Positions 59,338-64,000 of a DNA stretch of 64,000 nucleotides are shown piece after piece. The stretch comes from Calycina herbarum (taxonomy: Eukaryota; Ascomycota; Leotiomycetes; Helotiales; Pezizellaceae). Positions within the stretch are counted from its first letter, which is position 1, and every line of letters starts with the position of its first letter. Location of the stretch: contig LLEY01000049.1 of assembly GCA_001414485.1 (NCBI GenBank), positions 1 through 64,000 of the forward strand. The letters run 5' to 3'. Below the pieces are notes generated by a model. It saw only the letters and a list, made by a program, of their open reading frames with translations, was not told the DNA's origin and ran no database searches. A program made the position numbers and the translations under genes.

Positions 59338-60729
59338 TGTTACTGAAAATATACTTTGTTAGTCTCAAGATCAGTGTGTCAGGACCAAGGTGATGCTTAC
59401 AAAGTACCAAAGTATGCTAAATTTCAATCGAAGAAAATATAGTGCGTCGAGCGGAAAAGATATTTTCTCGGTGAAACTGACGGCGCGAGAAACGGTCTCC
59501 TTAATAACATTATTTTCACCAAGGTACGCCATCAGGCTAGGCCGGGCATCATGATCTTCCGAATCGACAAGAAAATAAGTTTTAGCCTGCTGCTTAACCC
59601 GAGTACATGTTCAAATTACATTTAATCATAAAATCTTGGCTTTCACACTCCTGACTATTTTAGAAAAATACCCCACGAACTGGTAACCAAAAGAAAGGTA
59701 GTCATACGAGACCCCAAGAACTTTTATAGATAGTCAAGACGGAACAATATAGAACCTTTTTATGGGTCATTCCAACTTTTAAAGTTCCTACTATGGTAAT
59801 TGGATAAGAAGAAGATGGCAGCGAGTGAAAGATGCGTTTTACTGTTGAGAAACTCACTCTCGGCTAAAGTGACATTCCCATGTGACCAAAACATCAGACC
59901 CGCTCAATAAATACCCCAGAATCTCGATAACGTCTGCCTGCCACTCATCCGGTAGTAACAAGCAAGAGTTAAACTGAAATATCATCTGGGGATGTTGCAA
60001 ACAGGCATTCGGATCAGCCTCTTTTGCTAAATGCGGGGAAGTGGGGGATTAATCGGCTTTGACCAAAAAAAACGCACTATTTTCAACTTGATCAGAATAC
60101 GAGTATGCAAGGTGCCAAGAGGGATATGAAAGGTAAAAGATAGAGGAAGAATTTTTGGGATGTGGACTCAAAAGTCACAGTGCTGGAGTGTTGACATGTG
60201 GGGCCGGCCTCTTGTCCAGAGCGGAGGGGATAAACATTTGCCCCTGATGAATTTAGCCGAGTTGACTTGAGCATCTTTGAGCCTCAATGCGATGGCCGTT
60301 GGTATGAGTCGAGTTTGAAGAAAAATAGTATAATGCTGATCGGATCTCATGATTGAGAATCTTCTGGGTAAGGATCTCTAAAATCATAGGCATACCAGGG
60401 GTCAAAACAGTAGAATTTTGTGCTGCCGTGCTGGCTACCCTCTGAGTGGAAGTATGGATTTTATTTAAAGTCCCTTTTGCAACTCATGTATCTGTGCCCA
60501 CTTCATTCCCTCCCCATGGAAAGATGGCCACATTTTGCAGTCCAATTCCTAGTCATGCACCCACATATTCACACTAAAGAGTTGTATAAGATAACACGGC
60601 TCGCTAGCAAAATTCCACTCCACGAGTACAAAAACACACCCTTCAATCTTTCCCGTTATTTTTCGTACCCCCTGAACTCAAGTCCCGAGTCATCCCGCGA
60701 AGATCCATCCTATGCTTCAAAGCCAAACC
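59338..60729 (-). promoter_or_regulatory. xylanase upstream region with three GGCTAAA motifs
   Basis: The motif GGCTAAA (XlnR/Xyr1-type) occurs at 59862-59868 on the plus strand and, as TTTAGCC, at 59581-59587 and 60252-60258. These lie about 250, 530 and 920 bp upstream of the xylanase ATG. Candidate CreA/Cre1 sites (SYGGRG) include CTGGGG near 59986, GCGGGG and GTGGGG near 60033-60044, and GTGGGG near 60197. Established for cellulolytic fungi: XlnR activates and CreA represses such genes. Their use here is inferred. No gene lies in the region. Confidence 0.55.
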
Positions 60730-61118
60730 CTACATCTCCTCATGGCTAACCTCAACACCCTTATCCCCATCCCTATCCACATCCTTACTTCCCTTCTCAC
60801 TCAAACTAAACTCTCCTCCATCAATCCCCAGTCTTCTTCTAATCTCAGCCATTCTCGCGAGATCCACTGAGCCCTGGTTTCCACCAAAGACTTTATCCAT
60901 TGCTTCGATAGAGACACCTTTCGTTTCGGGGACGCAGAAGTATACCCATACGAGAAGGATGATACAGAATACTGTTTCGGTTGTTAGCACGATGAAAGGG
61001 CAAGAAGGTTGAAAAAGGAGGAGGCGATTTGTGAAGGGGGAAACGAACCGAGGAAGAAGTAAAATGTCCCAAAGGTGATGGATTTCAGCATTCTTGGCGT
61101 GATGAGCGCAACGATGAA

Positions 61119-61197
61119 CTGCCAAAAGTATTAGCTCCCATTCCCAAAATCAAACAAACCAACAACTATAACGTAAAGGAGTAGGAAGGGAACTTGC
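61119..61197 (-). other. GC-AG intron 6 of the transporter
   Basis: Exon ends at 61198 (AAT) followed by GCAAGT, the consensus of GC-AG introns; acceptor TTGGCAG leads to TTC ATC GTT. No GT donor fits: reading through gives SSLPTPLRYS and a stop. Confidence 0.75.
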
Positions 61198-61862
61198 ATT
61201 AGTCAACCAATTGGTAGCAATAGCAACACCCACAGCCTTAGCTCTAACCCCTGGTGGAAAGATCTCAGAAGGCATAATCCAGTTGACACACCCAATACTA
61301 AAAGCAAAATTACTGATATAAATCCAAATGAACACCGCAGCCGCCCATCCAGCAGCCCGATGATCCAACCATGAATCCTTATATACAGCATACAACGTTC
61401 CAACAATCAACTGAGAAACACCCATCCCCACAGCTCCAGTCATCAGCACCTTTCTTCTTCCCCATCGATCCAGAAACATAATCGCCGGAATCGTCGAGAA
61501 AAAATTGATGACTCCCACCACACCAGTAGCGAGCAAATCAACAGAGTTTCCGGTTAACCCGATAGCTTTGAAGATTTGGGGTGCATAATAGATGATAGCG
61601 TTTATACCGGTAAATTGTTGGATAATTTGAAGCATACAAGCGATAACGAGACGACGATTGAGATGGCGCACGAAGAAGAGTTATCGGTATTGGTTGACTG
61701 CGAGTTTGAAACGGGAGTTTACGCCGGGGAAGCGAGCTTCGGTGCTTTCTTGTTCGAAAATGCAGGCTGCTTTTATGGTGAGCATTTCGAGGCGGATACG
61801 GGGGTCTGAGGCAGGAACGCGACGGAGACGGAGGAGGGTGGCTATGGTCTCTTCTTCTCGAC

Positions 61863-61927
61863 CTGTGAAGGGTGTTTGTTAGTTTGTGATTTTTTGGGAA
61901 TTGTGGATTGGAGGGGGCTTGGTTTGC
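61863..61927 (-). other. GC-AG intron 5 of the transporter
   Basis: The exon ends CAA G at 61928 and is followed by GCAAAC. The acceptor TTCACAG (61863) restores G-REEE, the expected start of the loop after SPRWLMNQ. No GT donor exists in phase. Confidence 0.7.
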
Positions 61928-62878
61928 CTTGGTTCATGAGCCAGCGGGGACTGTAGGGGAGGAAGAATGTTCCTGCTCCGAGGATCAAAGAGGGTAGACA
62001 TTGAAGTGCGAGTGGGAATCTCCATGCCACTTCGCTTTGTCCATCACCTGTTCCTCCAATATGTTGCGTTCCGTAATCGAGCCTGCAAAGTTATCAGCAT
62101 TCCCGTCCCAGAAAACGTCTTTTCCTTGAGAGAAGTAAACAAACCAAAAAGCAACCATAATACCAACAGTGATACCCAGCTGCTGCAACGCAATCAAACT
62201 CCCTCTGATATTCGGTGGCGCCAGTTCTCCGAGATAAAGTGGCACAACCATACTCAACTGTCCAATAGCCAGCCCAGCAATGAATCTTCCAATAAAAATC
62301 ATCGCGATATTCACCGCTGCTGCTTGTATGATGGAACCGATGAGGAAAACGACATTTGCTAAGAGTAAATCCCAACGACGAGAGATGCGGTCTGCGATGG
62401 GACCGTTGACGAGAGCTCCGAACATGGCTCCTAGTGTGAGGACTGCTACCATCCATCCTTGGAGATCGGGGTCGTTCGCTAGGGTGGGAAAGTGTTTGCC
62501 CTGTGGGAGTCGTTAGTTGAAGTCGGGAAACTGGAGGAAAGGAGATAGGTGGAACGTACGAAGTTGTTCATGACTAAAACGCCAGAAATGACCCCTTGGT
62601 CGTAACTTCAGCATGTTAGCGACTAGATGGATTGAACACTGGGAGAAAGCACATACCCGAAAAGCACACCACCAATAGAAGCAAATAATGCCAGTGAAAG
62701 GATGTAAGGCTCCTTGATCAACCCCTTGTAGCCTATTCGAAGTCAGTTAAATCGTTCTAACTCCTTCTTATCACAACTCTCTACTAGTAGAGAAACAACA
62801 ACTTCAAGAAAACATACCAGCAGGACCATAAGCCAACTCCTCTCCCCCTCCACTAGTATCCGCAACAGCAGCAACCAT

Positions 62879-63953
62879 CTTTAAGCTTGCTTGCCCAAAA
62901 TTTCCCTTGCGGATTTCAAAAGACTAGTCTCGACAGGAAAAAAATCATCAAGCCTTGAACAAGAAGCCAGTGTAAAAGAACCAAGAGACTGGTAGATAGA
63001 ATTGCTCGATAGGGAAACCGATCCAGCTCATCGGATCTAAACAAGTATATATATACTCAACCATGCTCACAACCGAGAAGCGAAATCAGGAGAGAGTTCA
63101 CATACCCCAGAATCCCCGCAAATACCCTAGTGTCTTGTCATCCCCAGGAAATTTGTGGATCGCGGACGACAGCGTTCCAACTGCTTCAGCAAGTGGATCT
63201 GGCTGCTATTGGAAAAGCGGCGGTCATGGATACTCCCAGACTGGTAGGGTTTGTAATTTGCTGGCGGAGACTTTCTCTGTAAGGGTGTAATTCTTTGGTT
63301 GATGAGCGAGGAGGAGAGAGAAATGAAGAGAACTATTGGATATCAGCATCACAAAATTGAAAACCATACAAACTCACACTCACTTCATTCCGGCAAACTC
63401 CCCGCCGCTTTTCCTCCTCCCCAAGAAAAACTGGATCCCAAAAACCTTCCTTCAACGGCCCAAAACCAGGATCAACCCCCATCCACCCCATCGGAGCACA
63501 GCACTCCTGGTGTCTCTTTTCCGCCAAGAACAACCTTCAAGGATGCCTGCCCAGGCACTCGATTCGTGCGGGTCCTCCCCAGTAAATATCATGACAAGCA
63601 CTTTCGGGACACAAAAAGGTTCATCACCAGGAGCACAGTGCTCCGACACACAAACACCTGACGCCCTCGTGACGCCACACACCAACAAGATGTTTCGACG
63701 GAGTACAGAGCACCGGGGTGTGGGGGACTAGTGTGGGGAATAGATAGGGATGTCCACAGTAGCTATGGAGGGGTAGAAGGTTGGCCGAGGAGGAGGGGAA
63801 ATATATATGAGGTGTGCTCCGGATTTCTCAGGCCATCTCAAGCCATTGTGTTTTCTTCAAATTGCATAGCCCAATTCCACCTCGACTCCCGCATAGTCGC
63901 AGACTCTAGATCTTTAAAGATACCCAATTACTTTCTGCTCGAAATCTTTCCAG
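62879..63953. other. promoter region between transporter (-) and the next gene (+)
   Basis: About 1.1 kb between two divergent starts. Both promoters must lie here. No gene is supported; frames at 63299-63731 overlap on both strands. I saw no GGCTAAA motif in this stretch. Confidence 0.4.
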
Positions 63954-64000
63954 ATGGCTGCCACCAATGGAACCTCATTCAAAATCCCCAAAGAGATGAA
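63954..64000 (+). CDS. start of a gene cut by the window end
   Basis: ATG at 63954 opens a frame of 15 codons to the window end (MAATNGTSFKIPKEM, then a partial codon). A CT-rich leader with CTTTCCAG directly before the ATG fits a leader or a splice acceptor. Too short to identify. Confidence 0.4.
   Translation, partial: MAATNGTSFKIPKEM

Larger units (their letters stand above)
60730..62878 (-). pseudogene. MFS sugar transporter (556 codons) with one in-frame TAA
   Basis: Eight exons, all in phase: 62878-62818, 62732-62657, 62605-62560, 62500-62145, 62082-61928, 61862-61198, 61118-61049 and 60971-60730. Hexose-transporter marks: GVLFGYDQGVISG (helix 1), GPIADRISRRWDLL (loop 2-3), YLGELAPPNIRGSL, QQFTGINAIIYYAPQIF (helix 7), FLDRWGRRKVL, NWIMPSEIFPPGVRAKA and PETKGVSIEAMD. 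TAA at 61683-61681 (codon 292) lies in the central loop (NQYR-stop-LFFVRHLNRR); CAA-to-TAA would explain it. Everything on both sides is clean, so the change is recent, strain-specific, or a base error. Introns 5 and 6 have GC donors. The gene lies upstream of the xylanase on the same strand, which fits a role in taking up released sugars. Confidence 0.85.

Noticed and set aside
1..64000. CRISPR arrays, rRNA genes, intact tRNA genes, centromere or telomere repeats
   Set aside because: No regularly spaced repeats, no conserved rRNA blocks, no complete cloverleaf and no TTAGGG arrays were seen on either strand.

Overview
The window is nuclear DNA of a filamentous ascomycete. I infer a Leotiomycete (Helotiales-like) from the gene families, but no marker fixes the genus. 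Signs of a filamentous fungus: genes cut by short introns (about 45-85 nt) with GTAAGT-type donors, CTAAC/CTGAC branch sites and YAG acceptors; HET-domain genes; a Fot1/pogo-type transposon; F-box families; a GH10 xylanase; and C-to-T style nonsense changes in repeats, typical of RIP (repeat-induced point mutation).

Layout. 1-9.4 kb: a PHO85-type CDK (-), divergent from a septin-like GTPase with a C-terminal membrane anchor (+), then a secreted Hsp70/actin-fold protein (+). 9.6-23 kb: a decayed, gene-poor accessory block with two broken HET genes, a multi-pass membrane gene with one stop, an AT-rich stretch, and a broken F-box gene next to a C-terminal fragment of the same family. 23.6-29.1 kb: an Argonaute with an intact DEDD tetrad but a premature TGA 62 codons before its natural end, then an SRPK-like kinase. 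32-41 kb: HSP90, a secreted-looking SET protein, a Tourist/PIF-Harbinger-like MITE with TTA target duplication, and a RING/NF-X1-type membrane protein with a large non-cytosolic domain. 42-50 kb: a second decayed block with a broken unknown gene, a RIP-damaged hAT transposase, and a complete 2178-bp Fot1/pogo-like element with 40-bp terminal inverted repeats and TA duplications. That element abuts a FIG1-like gene whose first exon I cannot find. 50.7-64 kb: an amidoligase, a secreted SGNH/GDSL esterase, a multi-pass membrane protein, the GH10 xylanase with three GGCTAAA (XlnR-type) motifs upstream, and an MFS sugar transporter with one in-frame TAA and two GC-AG introns. A gene starts at the right edge.

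How they fit. The conserved genes (CDK, septin, HSP90, kinase, SET, RING/NF-X1) are intact. Nonsense codons cluster in transposons, HET/F-box families and a few single genes, and nearly every one is one C-to-T or G-to-A change from CAA, CAG, CGA or TGG. The notable combination is a truncated RNAi effector beside RIP-damaged transposons. Transporter, xylanase and SGNH esterase could serve plant-polysaccharide use. Exon coordinates were worked out by hand from splice signals and reading frame; no database search was possible.
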